From the NCBI GenBank assembly GCA_025093985.1, contig JACAAK010000006.1:1426001-1490000 (forward strand): 64,000 nucleotides of DNA, in the 5' to 3' direction. Under the pieces are notes generated by a model. That model saw only the letters and a list, made by a program, of their open reading frames with translations, made no database searches and had not been told where the DNA came from. This DNA comes from Calvatia gigantea. Taxonomy: Eukaryota; Basidiomycota; Agaricomycetes; Agaricales; Lycoperdaceae. This document shows, piece after piece, positions 11,173-22,218 of the stretch (positions are counted from its first letter, which is position 1; the number at the start of each line of letters is the position of its first letter). Position numbers and translations under genes: made by a program.

Positions 11173-12716
11173 CAGTAAGGGACAAAACCGTTCCAATGTT
11201 TTGAACTTTTCAGAAGATCAGCTCATAACTCAAGGACTACTGTGGCTGTGCACTTCCTAATTTAATTGTAGATAGTCCAGTATCTTATCTAATCATATGC
11301 AAAGTATGATTATGTAATCCTTTGTTTTGGGGGAGTTATTAATTAATTAATATTTTAAGTACATTGGAACAGTTTTGTCCCTTTCAAATTCTGAGCACAT
11401 GACTTCGTTTATTGCAATCAAATAAATACAAATAAAATCATGTGACCATGTAGGGTGATGTATAAATGGATGTGCTTATTCTCAGGTGCAAATTAACTCC
11501 CCCACTATACCTTTACAACTATATGCGCTCTCTTTCCTCTACTCAGACCAATAGAGTCCTCTCTTACCTGGACCAAGGGAAATCTGCTCATCATATTGCT
11601 TCTATTACTGGTCTGGGAGTCAGTACTATTTCTAGGATTCGCTCCAAACATAGATCAACACTTTCCAAATCTGTTGGTGGCCGCCCATCTAAACTTTCTC
11701 CCTCTGATATCCACTATTCTGTTCGCCTCATCACCTCTCGCAAGGCTGACAATGCCTCCCAAGTCACCAAATCACTTCAAAATGTTATTGCCCAGCCTGT
11801 ATCCACCAAAACAGTGTGCAGGGCACTCAGAGGAGCTGGAATGAAGGCTGTAGTCAAGCGGAAACGACCTAAACTTACTGCTGTCCATAGGAGGAAAAGG
11901 TTGGAGTGGGCAGAAGCACATGTTAACTGGACCCTGGAGGACTGGAAGAGGGTTATTTGGACAGATGAGTCCAAAATCAATCGGTTTGGATCAGATGGAA
12001 GGGTTTGGGTATGGAAAAAGGCAGGAGAGGGGCTGAATGATAGATTGGTTGAGGGAACAGTCAAGTTTGGTGGAGGAAATGTGATGATCTGGGGTTGTAT
12101 GCTGTGGGATGGAGTGGGGTTTGCCACTAAAATTGAAGGGAAGATGGATGCTGACCTTTATGTTCAAATTTTGGGGGATGAACTAAAGAGGAGCATCAGG
12201 TGGTATGGGAAGAATGAGGAGGATATGGTCTTCCAACAGGACAATGACCCCAAACACAAGAGCAAAAAGGCTACAAACTGGCTAGATGAGTCTGAATTGG
12301 AGGTTATGGTATGGCCCCCACAGTCTCCAGACCTTAATCCCATTGAACATCTCTGGACTCACCTCAAGAATAAGCTGGGAGAGTATGATACTCCTCCTGA
12401 TAGCATGAATACCCTATGGGAGAGGATACAAAAGGAGTGGGATGACATAGAACCAGAAGTGTGTCAGAATCTGATAGAGAGTATGCCTAGGAGGGTCTAG
12501 GCAGTTTTACAGGCCAAGGGAGCTTATACCAGGTACTAGAATACCCATTTTGTATATAAATTTCAAGAGGGACAAAACTGTTCCAATGCACTTAAAATAT
12601 TAATTAATTAATAACTCCCCTAAAACAAAGGATTACATAATCACCACAGTAGTCCTTGAGATATGAGCTGATCTTCTGAGAAGTTCAAAACATTGGAACG
12701 GTTTTGTCCCTTACTG
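11173..12716 (+). mobile_element. Tc1/mariner DNA transposon, copy 2 (1544 bp, 61 bp lost from right TIR)
   Basis: Same family as the element at 1046-2650 but in the opposite orientation. TA flanks it at 11171-11172 and 12717-12718. The left inverted repeat is complete (11173-11382). The right one (12568-12716) lacks 61 internal bases, so the element is 1544 rather than 1605 bp. The outer 20-bp motifs are intact at both ends. The transposase lies on the plus strand. Confidence 0.95.
11466..12539 (+). pseudogene. Tc1-family DD34E transposase, copy 2, late nonsense mutation
   Basis: This frame of 357 codons is nearly identical to copy 1 and carries all three catalytic acidic residues (D167, D259, E294) and the N-terminal DNA-binding region. 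Codon 345 (12498-12500) is TAG where copy 1 has CAG (Gln), so the product lacks its last 13 residues. Those residues lie beyond the catalytic core, so partial activity cannot be excluded. The stop is again a C-to-T change. The ATG at 11466 gives the longest frame; a downstream ATG at residue 20 is an alternative start. Confidence 0.93.
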
Positions 12717-12720
12717 TAGA

Positions 12721-13222
12721 ATTTCAGAACAGGGAGGGACGCAAGATTCGAGATTGCATCTCACTGCCAGTTTTTGAACCATTGAGAGCTTTGGGCGTTT
12801 TCCAACTCGAATTCAGCTCATATGAAGTCACAGCAGTGGTTGGGACATGACCTAACCCTGGCCAGGTGGAGCGTGGAGGGACTCTTGCACAGGTGAATGA
12901 ACCATCATGAATGTATGTTTTGCAGGTGAAGCCGGAATCCTCGCCCTCCTTGTAGAGTTTGCACCCGTGCAATAATCCCCTGAATGGTGAGTCGATTCTC
13001 ATTCTTCGTAAGTTTTTGCTCACTGCGGCCCTTAGTATCCTTCTGTGCCACCTTTACCGCTCTTTGCGGACTGTTTCCTAACTCAACTTCTACGTCTCCA
13101 ACCCCCACTATTGACCCTCAGCAACGAGGAATTACAAACCATGTACGAGAAAAGTTCTAAACGCACGTCATTACTCATTTGACGAAAACACGTCCGCGGT
13201 ACGCCAATGCGTAGTAGCAGGG
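12721..13222 (+). repeat. 502-bp segmental duplication, second copy
   Basis: Near-identical copy of 10375-10876 in the same orientation. It begins four bases after the right end of Tc1 copy 2 and runs directly into a fragment of Tc1 inverted repeat. The near-identity shows that the duplication is recent. Confidence 0.95.
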
Positions 13223-13333
13223 ATACTGGACTATCTACAATTAAATTAGGAAGTGCACAGCCACAGTAGTCCTTGAGATATGAGCTGATCTTCTGAGAAG
13301 TTCAAAACATTGGAACGGTTTTGTCCCTTACTG
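13222..13333 (+). mobile_element. Tc1 right-end fragment (outer 112 bp of one TIR)
   Basis: Starts inside the inverted repeat at gatactggactatc and ends with the normal ...TTACTG terminus followed by TA (13334-13335). It contains part of the 61 bases that are missing from the right repeat of Tc1 copy 2. There is no transposase and no left end. The four bases after its end (taga) equal the four bases after the end of copy 2, which argues for a rearrangement rather than an independent insertion. Confidence 0.93.
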
Positions 13334-13335
13334 TA

Positions 13336-14222
13336 GAAGAGGAGGTACCTACAGCCCCAATTCCAGAGGTTGTCCGTGACCCTTCAAAACACTATCCTCC
13401 TATATTTCATTTTGGAACGTGTAACCACTACATCGAGTGCCTCACGCGGTGGGACTTGAAAACAATAACCTTGCCAATCACGTAGATTGTGATGAAAGGC
13501 GTCACTGGCGCCAAGAAGTTGGCTATCGCATAGTCCCATGCTGAAAATTGATGTAACAGATTTTGTGCACCTTCTTTCCCGACCCACTCACCAAGACGAT
13601 CCTAGCATTTTCTTCACTCTCGTCGACAAACTCGCTGTCATACGTGACTATGGCACTCATCAGGACTGCAAGATCTGTCGCAATCCCCCCCCCCCCCTTG
13701 AGAAGTCGCCACCAGACCATTTCACAATTTGCCTGCCGCACCCCGTTTGCCGTACCCGGCATCAAAGAAGGGGGTTGCTGAAAAAGTCAGCGCTGTGGAT
13801 GTATATGATGAATGTCCTCGCACAGAGGCTCGGGTTGACACCAAATTTGGCGAGCGTTACACCCTCGCCTCGTGGTAGAGCGCTTGCCCCCCACGGCGCA
13901 ATTGATAACGCATATCCCCGGTATGATTCGTGTATCCATGTTCGCCAGTATAATAGGCTAACCCGCGTTGCGGTTGCAACATGCGTGTCGGTATCCACAC
14001 TTGTCCACCTCCCGATATATGCACTGACGCGGCCATGAGCATGTCGGTATTCCCTGTACTTTGGAGAGCTATCATCTGAGATCTAAATCACTGTATTATT
14101 AGGTCATTAAGCAATGGACTTGTTTGTATCATTATTTATAATTCTCCTGGACACTTTCACAACCGGATTATACGTTGGACGTTGCTTCTACAAGTCCCTT
14201 TTGCAGCACCTCCCCCGGACCA
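13336..14222. other. Intergenic, no supported gene
   Basis: Contains a 13-base cytosine run (about 13685-13697) and short open frames on both strands without recognisable content. The sequence around 13868-13935 has tRNA-like words but does not fold as a tRNA. Confidence 0.5.
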
Positions 14223-15721
14223 TCACCACCCTCTCCGCTCATAATCCAGTAGAATGCCGTGTGTCATTTCCTTCACCCCACGGTAGGTAATGCCAAGAAT
14301 GCGCTGAGCTTTCGTATTGTCGTATATTGGGCGATAGACCTTCTGGATATCAGGACATGGTGGTACAATGGACAGTGTCTTGAGATTTATGTCAGCCTTC
14401 AGTCGGTTGGCTTCCTCAACTGTTGCAATAGTCAGTTTGATATATCGATGTTGGAGAATGGACGTACGCCAATCGTGAGTGATGATGAAGGCTATCACAA
14501 CGTCAATCAGCCGCAATCATCATAGGTAATCGTAACACGTACCTCCAACAAGCAAGATCCTCTCTCCGCCTGCGTCTTCCTTCTGTAGTGCGAGGACATG
14601 AGCAAGCGCACAATCTCTGACGTCAACGGAAGAATGTGACGTTTCAAGGAGATCTTTGGGCTGAGGTGTTGGGTCAAAAACGAGATCGTGGAAAAACTTG
14701 GAGGTGAAGTTGAAAGACGAAGTGTCTTTCCAGTTCCAGTTTTGTAAAAATGGCTAAGTATTGGGTGAGTGCCCTCAAATCTACGAGATTGGTGATGTCG
14801 TCTTACACCCATTGTCTGTGCAGATTCGTCAGATTTGAAACCACCCTTAAGAACGGAATAACGTACGAAACCTGGATGTAAGGTACAGAAATCCCATTTC
14901 ATTTCATCTTTGTGGTCATTCACAAACTTCCAAGCAGCTGCACGGATGGCATCAGTAAGGCACCTAACATATGAAATCATGATCTCCTACCTCTTTCAGC
15001 TAGAACTTTTGAAGCATGGTATTTGTCCACGGGATGTGTATCCTTGCCTAGTTTCTGGACGATTTCCAGGCATTCATCGTTCCAATCTTTTTCAGAATAT
15101 ATCTTGGTCACTGGTTCCGGTGCCTCGGCAACCGCGGAACGTCTAATCGTGCCTGTGGAGGAGGTGTAGATGACCCTCTTCACGTTTTTCCTGTGGACAT
15201 ACAAATATGAACGAGCACGAGTTCTATAACTCAGTTCATACCCATAAGTCAAGGAACTTTTCAAAACCTGGAGGGTGGCTTGCACAGAGGGATTGATAAT
15301 TTCTGAGGTTGCTTTAGTTCATACGAGTCTTATTCGGCCAGCGATCTGGACATACCACTTGGGTCACCTTCCTCGTTATGGACTGGTGACGCGACATGTA
15401 TAATACCATCAACATCCCCCACAATATTATCATATGCTCCTTCCTGATAATCGCATTCTAAATTTAGAGTCAGAGGGAAATGCAGGGTTAACCGATACTC
15501 GCCTGGGTGGAATCTGCGACGATGGCCAATTCAAATTTCTCGCCGTCGTGGTATTGCTTGAAGTGCTCATAGAGAGGTTCGGCCTTTGCCTCGGAACGGA
15601 CAGTACCCCGGACCACATAACCTTGCTCCAGAAGGTCATGAACAACCCACATCGCGATGTAGCCATTCGCTCCAGTGACGAGTACCTTAGTGTCACTCTT
15701 CGCTTTGGTTATCGCAGGCAT
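14223..15721 (-). CDS. NAD(P)-dependent extended SDR (GRE2 / cinnamyl-alcohol-reductase-like)
   Basis: Cytosolic NADPH-dependent reductase of ketones or aldehydes; substrate unknown. Eight exons (15503-15721, 15356-15443, 15242-15302, 14991-15190, 14867-14937, 14543-14753, 14468-14491, 14223-14419) join in phase to 356 residues, a normal length for the family. The Rossmann glycine motif TGANGYIA is at residues 16-23. The catalytic YHASK is at 179-183, preceded by the conserved VIYTSST strand. Intron 1 has a GC donor (CAG/GCGAGT). The fifth intron (113 nt) is twice the usual size, and the FGP tripeptide that normally follows HPGF is absent from my model, so a micro-exon may be hidden there. 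The closest family is the yeast Gre2/dihydroflavonol-reductase type; the exact reaction is not readable. Confidence 0.88.
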
Positions 15722-17230
15722 GTTCAGGGATTGTAAAAGTGCTGAAGAATAACGTTCGTCGGTCCCTATTTATGTATGCAAAAATCGTAGCTGCACTGGC
15801 TCTCCGCAACTGTCGCACCCCGAGAGCTTTGTAATTGGCGTTATGCTCGCCAGTCAGGACAAAACTTGAAATCCGTCCTGGGTGGCACTGTATTTATATG
15901 ACTCGACTGGCTTGGCAGGTGCTTCGTCGGCCGTGTTTGAGAGATCCCACTTATCGGCGTGGCTTGTGATGTAGAAAAATCCCATTGTAGTCATTCGTTG
16001 TCATATGAAAGAGCGAAAAAGGGTGGGCCGGGAAGAGCGGCGCGCCAGCATAAAAATAGGCCACCGACCTCTACCTCGACAAACTCCCGACCATTGCCGT
16101 ACTGGACGGGGTCCCATCTTCGATTCTCATTCGTGTTGGTGACATCTTCCAACACGCTGTACAGGTACCAGCCGTAGCTGAGAACGGGGCAAGCCCGGTT
16201 AAGGCCTCGTGCTAGGGGGTGAAGGGGGACGGGCTCAAATATGGGTGTAGTTTGCGTGCTTTTGGCAAAATAACCAATGAGTTCTTTGAAATCATAGCAG
16301 GTAGTGTTGAGACATACCCATTTTACACGTAATAAAATGTAAAAGATGGTGAATCATCTTTAATCCACCCCGTTTTGAGGTGTTGGGCCAATTGCCCCTT
16401 GCCACCAGTTTATGTAGTTGCCACCTCTGAGCAGAATTGCACGAGTGGTTTCACCCCGACTTGGTCGACCAGTGTAGATGCTTTCTTGTCACAGTGCATT
16501 TGTCAATTAGTTGTCTTTCCCGATGTATTGTCCCGTGTTACGCAAGTCAAAATTGAGGCGCCACTTCCCAAGCGGATTTTTACAGGCTTTCTAATCCCGT
16601 AGATGACGCGGGCCGCGAGTGTCAGTGTTTGGCTTCTCTGGACCTCTAGCCGTAAGTGCAACGCCGAGGAAATGCCGTTCCTTGACCGAGAAAGTAACGT
16701 ATTTGCGAGGGTACAGGTTTAGTATGGGGCGATTAGAGGGCGTCAGTCAGAGGAGGGTTGATGCATATGTAGGGTTGAATCCATCGTTCAAAACTGCAAA
16801 CCGTTGAATGAGCTCTAAAATTAGTCGTGTGAAAATGACGACTTGTGTTGTTGTTGTTCATCGGACTTTGTGGTTGATTAACTCCTCTGAACTCCTCTTA
16901 CTTATGCTACCCAGTTAGATGCAATTCAACATTCGCTGAAGAGCACAAGTTTCGACCAATTACCTTGTCGCCTCTGTTTTTGGAATGTCCGAGTTACGAA
17001 CGGCTGCCACAAGCCACCCAAAGTCATGTGCCCCGTGCTTGCCACTCCATTGGCGCTTCACTTGGCTGCTTCGCGTCCACGCTCACCCCATAGCGGATTG
17101 GTGCATCCGTGATTCTCCCAGCTGTCCTAACCGAGTACATTAATAGAGATACGGCCACATGGATTACTTCGACTTTCTGCTATTCTACGCCTCCCTTCCT
17201 TCTCTTCCTGCCTTGTTGGCACAACTAAGG
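15722..17230. other. Intergenic, no supported gene
   Basis: About 1.5 kb with only short open frames and no repeats or RNA genes that I can see. It holds the divergent upstream regions of the reductase (minus) and of the GH95 relic (plus). Confidence 0.5.
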
Positions 17231-20200
17231 ATGTGGTTTCATCGTAGCCTGTTGGCTCTCCTGCAGTTTCTGCTCATAGCTCAATGTGCTCCTCCTGGCT
17301 TTCCTTCTTCTGGGAATGGCCTCTGGTATACGAAACCTGGTGTCGTTTGGTCCAGAGAGTGGCTTCCTGTTGGAAACGGTTATCTAGCAGGCACGTGCTA
17401 AACTTCTGTCCGTTGAACTACGTCATGACCTCGGCTTTAGCAACGACACCGGGAGGAACGACCCAAGAGACTGTTCAGCTCAACATCGAGTCCTTGTGGT
17501 CCGGTGGTCCATTTGCTGATCCTGTATGTTTCAAGCCCACGCATGATACTATGGCCACTTTTAACACTTTTGAATACTCTAGAATTACAATGGCGGTAAT
17601 AAGCAACCATCGGAACGGGACGCTATGGCCCAGGCTTTGAAAGATATTCGCCAAAGAATATTTCAGAGCCCCACAGGCGAAATTGATAGTTAGTATTTCC
17701 TCAGTTCTCAAACGGAGATACGGACATTAACAGAATACATTCAGATGTGACCGTCCTCACAACTGACGCAGGACAATATGGTATGTTGTACTGGGAGACT
17801 GTCCTCGTTTTGTGCAGTCCTATCCCCTATTTTGCTCATTGAAATGCTAAAAATTGCCACAGGCTCTTATGCCGGGGCAGGATACCTTGTGTCAAATATC
17901 AATTCTACCGAGACCATAACTAACTATGGTCGATATCTTGATCTAGACCAAGCCATTGCCAGAACCGTATGGAACCAAGATGGTGCTATTTATCGACGGT
18001 ACGAAATTGCACTTGTTAAAAGATTAATTGTCTGAGCACGTTAATCAGGACACTTTTCTGCTCCCACCCAACTCAAGCTTGTACACAACACACAAGCGCT
18101 ACTACCTCCTCTTCATCACTCGCAGCTCGTACGCTTCCCACTCTCACATACGCCTTTTCTTCAGCACTCGAGGATGGCCTTCCGGCGCCCAACATCACAT
18201 GTCTAAACTCAAATACCCTCCAAGTTCGTGGTTTTGTCTCGGCACCCAGCATGCTATACGAAATCCTTGCCCACGTGAACGCACCAGGTGGTAACATCCT
18301 CTGTACACAATTCCCAGTACCTTCTGGTTTCCCGCCCAATGCCTCTATCACGGTCACCGGCGCAGCAAAGGAAGCATGGATAACCTGGGTAGGCGATACC
18401 AACTTTGACCAAGACGCTGGCGATGCACAATCCGAATTCTCCTTCCGTGGAGCGGACCCGCATAGTACCCTCATGTCACTCATGTCCAAAACGACACCTT
18501 CGTCTGGTGCTTACGCTGATATCCTCACGAAACATGTTAGCGATTATAAATCGTTCGCTACGGCTCCTTTCGCTTTAGATCTTGGACAGACTGCGCAGCT
18601 GGATACACCTACGGATGTTTTGGTGGACAAATATCAGATTGATGCTGTGAATAATCTTGCTGGGAATGTGTATATTGAGTGGTTGTTGTTCAATTATGGA
18701 CGGTATTTGTTGGCGAGTAGTGCGAGGGGTGTGTTGCCCGCGAATTTGCAAGGGAAAGTGGGCGAATGGATTTGGGAATGCGTGGTCCGCCTGGTGCGTT
18801 TTGCTATTCCTTTACGTCCTCCTTATCTCTGACAGTTGTGACAACCTGAACCACAGATTACCGTATGTTCGCATTGTGAAACTTCCCCGACATCTTGAGT
18901 TGACAATAACTTTCGACAGACTCGAACATTAATATCCAAATGAATTACTGGTCTGCAGACATGACTAAGCCTTGATGTGTCCAAGCCACTGTTCGATTAT
19001 TTTCTGGTACGTACACCCCTCCTTGTTATCCATTCTGGACCCCACTAAACCGTGAACAGAAAAATTGGGCTCCCAGGGGAGCTTATACAGCGGAGGTTCT
19101 GTATAACATTACACGAGGATGGGTTGTTCACAACGAGGTATGTGGCGTGCCATCTAACAACACCCACACGTTGATCGCCTTCTAGATGAACGTGAGGATT
19201 GACCGTAACAGTGAATCACGCGGATACTCAACGGGACTGCGTAGATATTCGGTCACTCCGGCATGAAGGGGTTCGATGGAGGAAATTCCGCAGAATGGGC
19301 AGATTATCCTGGTATGTTAGACCAACTCGTCTATTAGAAGGAGGCTTCTGATGCAGGCGCCTTTAACAAGAGGCCAATGTTTGGATGGTACGTGGCACCC
19401 CGTGAAATAATTGAGCTCTAAGCTAAACTGACCCCCAGATGATCCATGTGTGGGACTACTTTGATTATACTAACGACGTTGCCTGGTGGAAATCTACTGG
19501 CTGGCCCTTGCTAAAGGTACGCATGAGCCCAAACTGTCATAGTGGTCTGCAGTCTCACACGGAGCTAGGGTGTCGCCTCTTTCCATCTCGATAACCTTGT
19601 AGAGGACCTTCACTTCAATGACTCCACCTTGGTGGTCAGCCCTTGCAACTCACCCGAACAAGTCCCGATCACTTTCGGTGCGCATATCTCCGTCTCAGCA
19701 GACAATAAGTCAAAATTATTCGATATCCAATAGGGTGCGCACACGCCCAACAAATCATCTGGCAATTATTCAACGCCGTCGAGAAAGGATTCGCCTGCTT
19801 CTGGAGATACCGATACAAAATTCCTCGAAGACATCGGCGCTGCACGTGCCAAGCTCGACAAAGGTCTACACATCGGTTCATGGGGTCAACTGCAAGAATG
19901 GAAAGTGGAAAAAGATTCTCCGTCGGATAGACACCGTCATCTATCACATCTCATTGGTCTCTTCCCCGGATATGCTGTCGCGTCGTATGACCCTGCTCTT
20001 CAGGGATCCGTTACCCCCAGCGGCGAAAAGATGGCGTTTACGAAGCAGCAGGTTATCGACGCGACTCGGACGAGTTTGGTTGCTAGAGGGAATGGAACAG
20101 GACCAGACGCTGATTCGGGTTGGGAGAAGGCGTGGCGCGCAGCTGCGTATGCTCAACTCGGTGATGCAAAGACATTTTACCATATCTTGACGGTACGTCG

Positions 20201-20706
20201 ACCAGCTGAGTTTGAATGCTCGAAGGGGTACGCTGACCTGAAGCGCTTCTAGTATTGCATTGAGAGAAACTTTGCTGCTAACTTGTTCTCAATGTACAAT
20301 CCGTTCGACCCCAACCCAATTTTCCAGATTGACGCCAACCTTGCTTACCCATCTGCTTTGATGGTCGGTCTCAGTTACATATTACTCTCCTATACACCGA
20401 ACCTAACACCGCGATTTCTAGAACGCACTCCTACAAGCACCGGATGTCCCCACACTTTCTACTCCGCTGACAATTACACTCTTGCCTGCCCTTCCATCAC
20501 AATGGTCAAAGGGATCCATCAGAGGTGCCCGCGTCCGTGGAGGCATTACCGTTGACCTTACTTGGAGAAATGGGAAGCCCACGTGGGCTGTATTTAGAGT
20601 CAGCTCACAGGCGGCACCGAGGAAGATTCAGATCGTGTACGCCGGGAAGGCATTGGCTAACCTGACGACGGCTCCTGGGTTGAGCAAGACTATTTCCAAC
20701 TTCTGA
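17231..20706 (+). pseudogene. GH95 alpha-L-fucosidase-like gene with frameshifts
   Basis: Family GH95 enzymes are secreted hydrolases of alpha-1,2-linked fucose. The ATG at 17231 opens a signal peptide (hydrophobic residues 5-17), followed by the family start GNGLWYTKPGVVWSREWLPV. Further exons carry [55 protein letters not shown] (the catalytic-acid region), HRHLSHL and FQIDANLAYPSALM; the C-terminal beta domain ends at 20706. Mapped exons include 17231-17390, 17441-17523, 17583-17688, 17745-17780, 17863-17998 and 18049 to about 18793. Single-base frame changes interrupt conserved sequence near 18755 (after LQGK), 18970 and 19795. The first intron appears to have a GC donor. Either the gene is newly dead or the assembly has indel errors. 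All domains are otherwise present. Confidence 0.85.
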
Positions 20707-20912
20707 ACAATGTTTGGATATGTGAAATATGTATTAGTAGATGTATATTGCAGAAGTGACAAGCCAAAATAAATACGGATTTTGTCCGATGTCCATACAA
20801 ATGAACTTGAAGTCCTCTGAGGGGGACACTCCTTGCGAGTGAGGTAAGCATCAGTGGCGAATAATGTCAAAGTATTATCTTCTTTCTACCACCATCCCCC
20901 TACCATCACACG

Positions 20913-22218
20913 ATGGACGCGCCCACTGACTTAATATTTGATTTGGTAAAGGCTGAAGAAATCCCCGACGCTATGGTGATTGAGGAGGAAGGTTGGTATA
21001 CGCCCCGATAAACCAGGTGGTAAAGGAGGCATGCTTACACTTAACGAAGGATTTCCTCCTGACGAAGCCGCAAGTTTGGAGAAATTCAAGTGCGTTGTGC
21101 CCGATCCCCCAATTACACAGCCTGCAGCATACCCATAGATTTCGCCAAGAACAAGCTCCCGACCTTTTCCTCGGCGTGTTCATTCCCCGAGAAACCGGGA
21201 ATCGCGAAATTATAGGATACCTTTGCTCAACACTCTCCCCATCTGAAACCCTCACACATAATTCCATGTCCACGCACGTGCCAAATGCCTCTGCTGTATG
21301 CATCCATTCCGTTTGCGTCAAGAAGTCATTCCGAAGGAGGGGAATCGCATCAAAACTGCTGAAGGAGTATATTTCGCGCCTCCGAGTACGGGCCGAGGCT
21401 GGATCAGTGCCGTACCAGAGGATAGTCCTACTCGCTCACGATAACCTCATACCTCTTTACGAGAGCTGTGGCTTCAAGAATCTGGGAAAGAGCGAGGTTG
21501 TGCACGGATCATTGCCTTGGTACGAACTGCGGGTCGATCTCAAGGACGGGGCCGTTGCGTCAAATACTTCATCATCCGTTCCTGCGATTGATTTGGCTGC
21601 TATGCCACCCGCACAACAAAGCAATCAGCAGATCCCGCCTGGTCTCTGGGAGGCACTGGCAAAGAGTTCGTCATCAAGGAACAGACCCACGGGAAAACTA
21701 CTATCTTCGTTCGGGAACGGATTAGGTGATGTTGTTTCGCAAAGTACGCAGGGCAGATCAGTGAATAAATTCGATCTGTTGTGTCCGCGGCCGGGATGTG
21801 GGAGCCTGATCTTGAAGAGCGGCGTCGCGCAATGGGCTGAGAGGGCAAGCGAGCAGGTAGTGTACAAATCAATATCTACGAGAGGGCCGTCACGAAAATA
21901 CTCATCACCAGCTCCTACCGCCTGGAGTGCCTCTGAATCCTCTACTGGCACCACTTCCCCCTCCTGGAGAAACAACTCAGTGGTGGCTGATTACGCCCTC
22001 ACCCATGGCCTTTGAAAACATTGGATTTTCAAAGCCTGTTGGTGGCTCGGGTGAGTGCTGGGATTGTCCCACACGTAGGCCGATTTCCTAATTAAAGTTT
22101 AGGTTCAAAGAAGAAATTGTTGGCTTGTGCGGAATGCGACTTGGGCCCCCTTGGATGGAGCGAGGAAAGCGGAAGCGAGTTTTGGCTCGCATGTTCTCGC
22201 GTTGCCTACCTCGCCTAA
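20913..22218 (+). CDS. AANAT-like GNAT acetyltransferase fused to an Mss4/Dss4 domain
   Basis: Five exons (20913-20991, 21050-21089, 21139-21856, 21912-22050, 22103-22218) join in phase to 363 residues. Residues 1 to about 200 are a GNAT fold of the arylalkylamine N-acetyltransferase type: PPDEAAS near the start, LFLGVF, the acetyl-CoA-binding FRRRGIA loop, and LYESCGF near the end of the domain. After a serine-rich linker (about 200-245) comes an Mss4/Dss4 domain. It has a zinc-site CPRPGC, WWLITPSPMAFENIGF, and the second zinc pair in ACAECDLGPLGW. Mss4/Dss4 proteins bind nucleotide-free Rab GTPases. The combination suggests acetylation coupled to membrane traffic, but that is inference. 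Introns fall at the domain ends, and both halves read in one frame, so this is not an artefact of two overlapping genes. Confidence 0.88.

Noticed and set aside
13685..13697. Run of 13 cytosines
   Set aside because: Simple homopolymer without structural or coding context; noted only as a possible sequencing weak point.
13860..13935. tRNA-like words (ggtagagcgcttgcc and ggcgcaattgataacgc)
   Set aside because: No acceptor stem, anticodon stem or T arm can be paired around them.
20992..21138. Start of the acetyltransferase fusion within the long open frame beginning near 20993
   Set aside because: That frame reads through two introns; the ATG at 20913 with splicing restores the family sequence PPDEAASLEKFK before FRQEQAPDLFLG.
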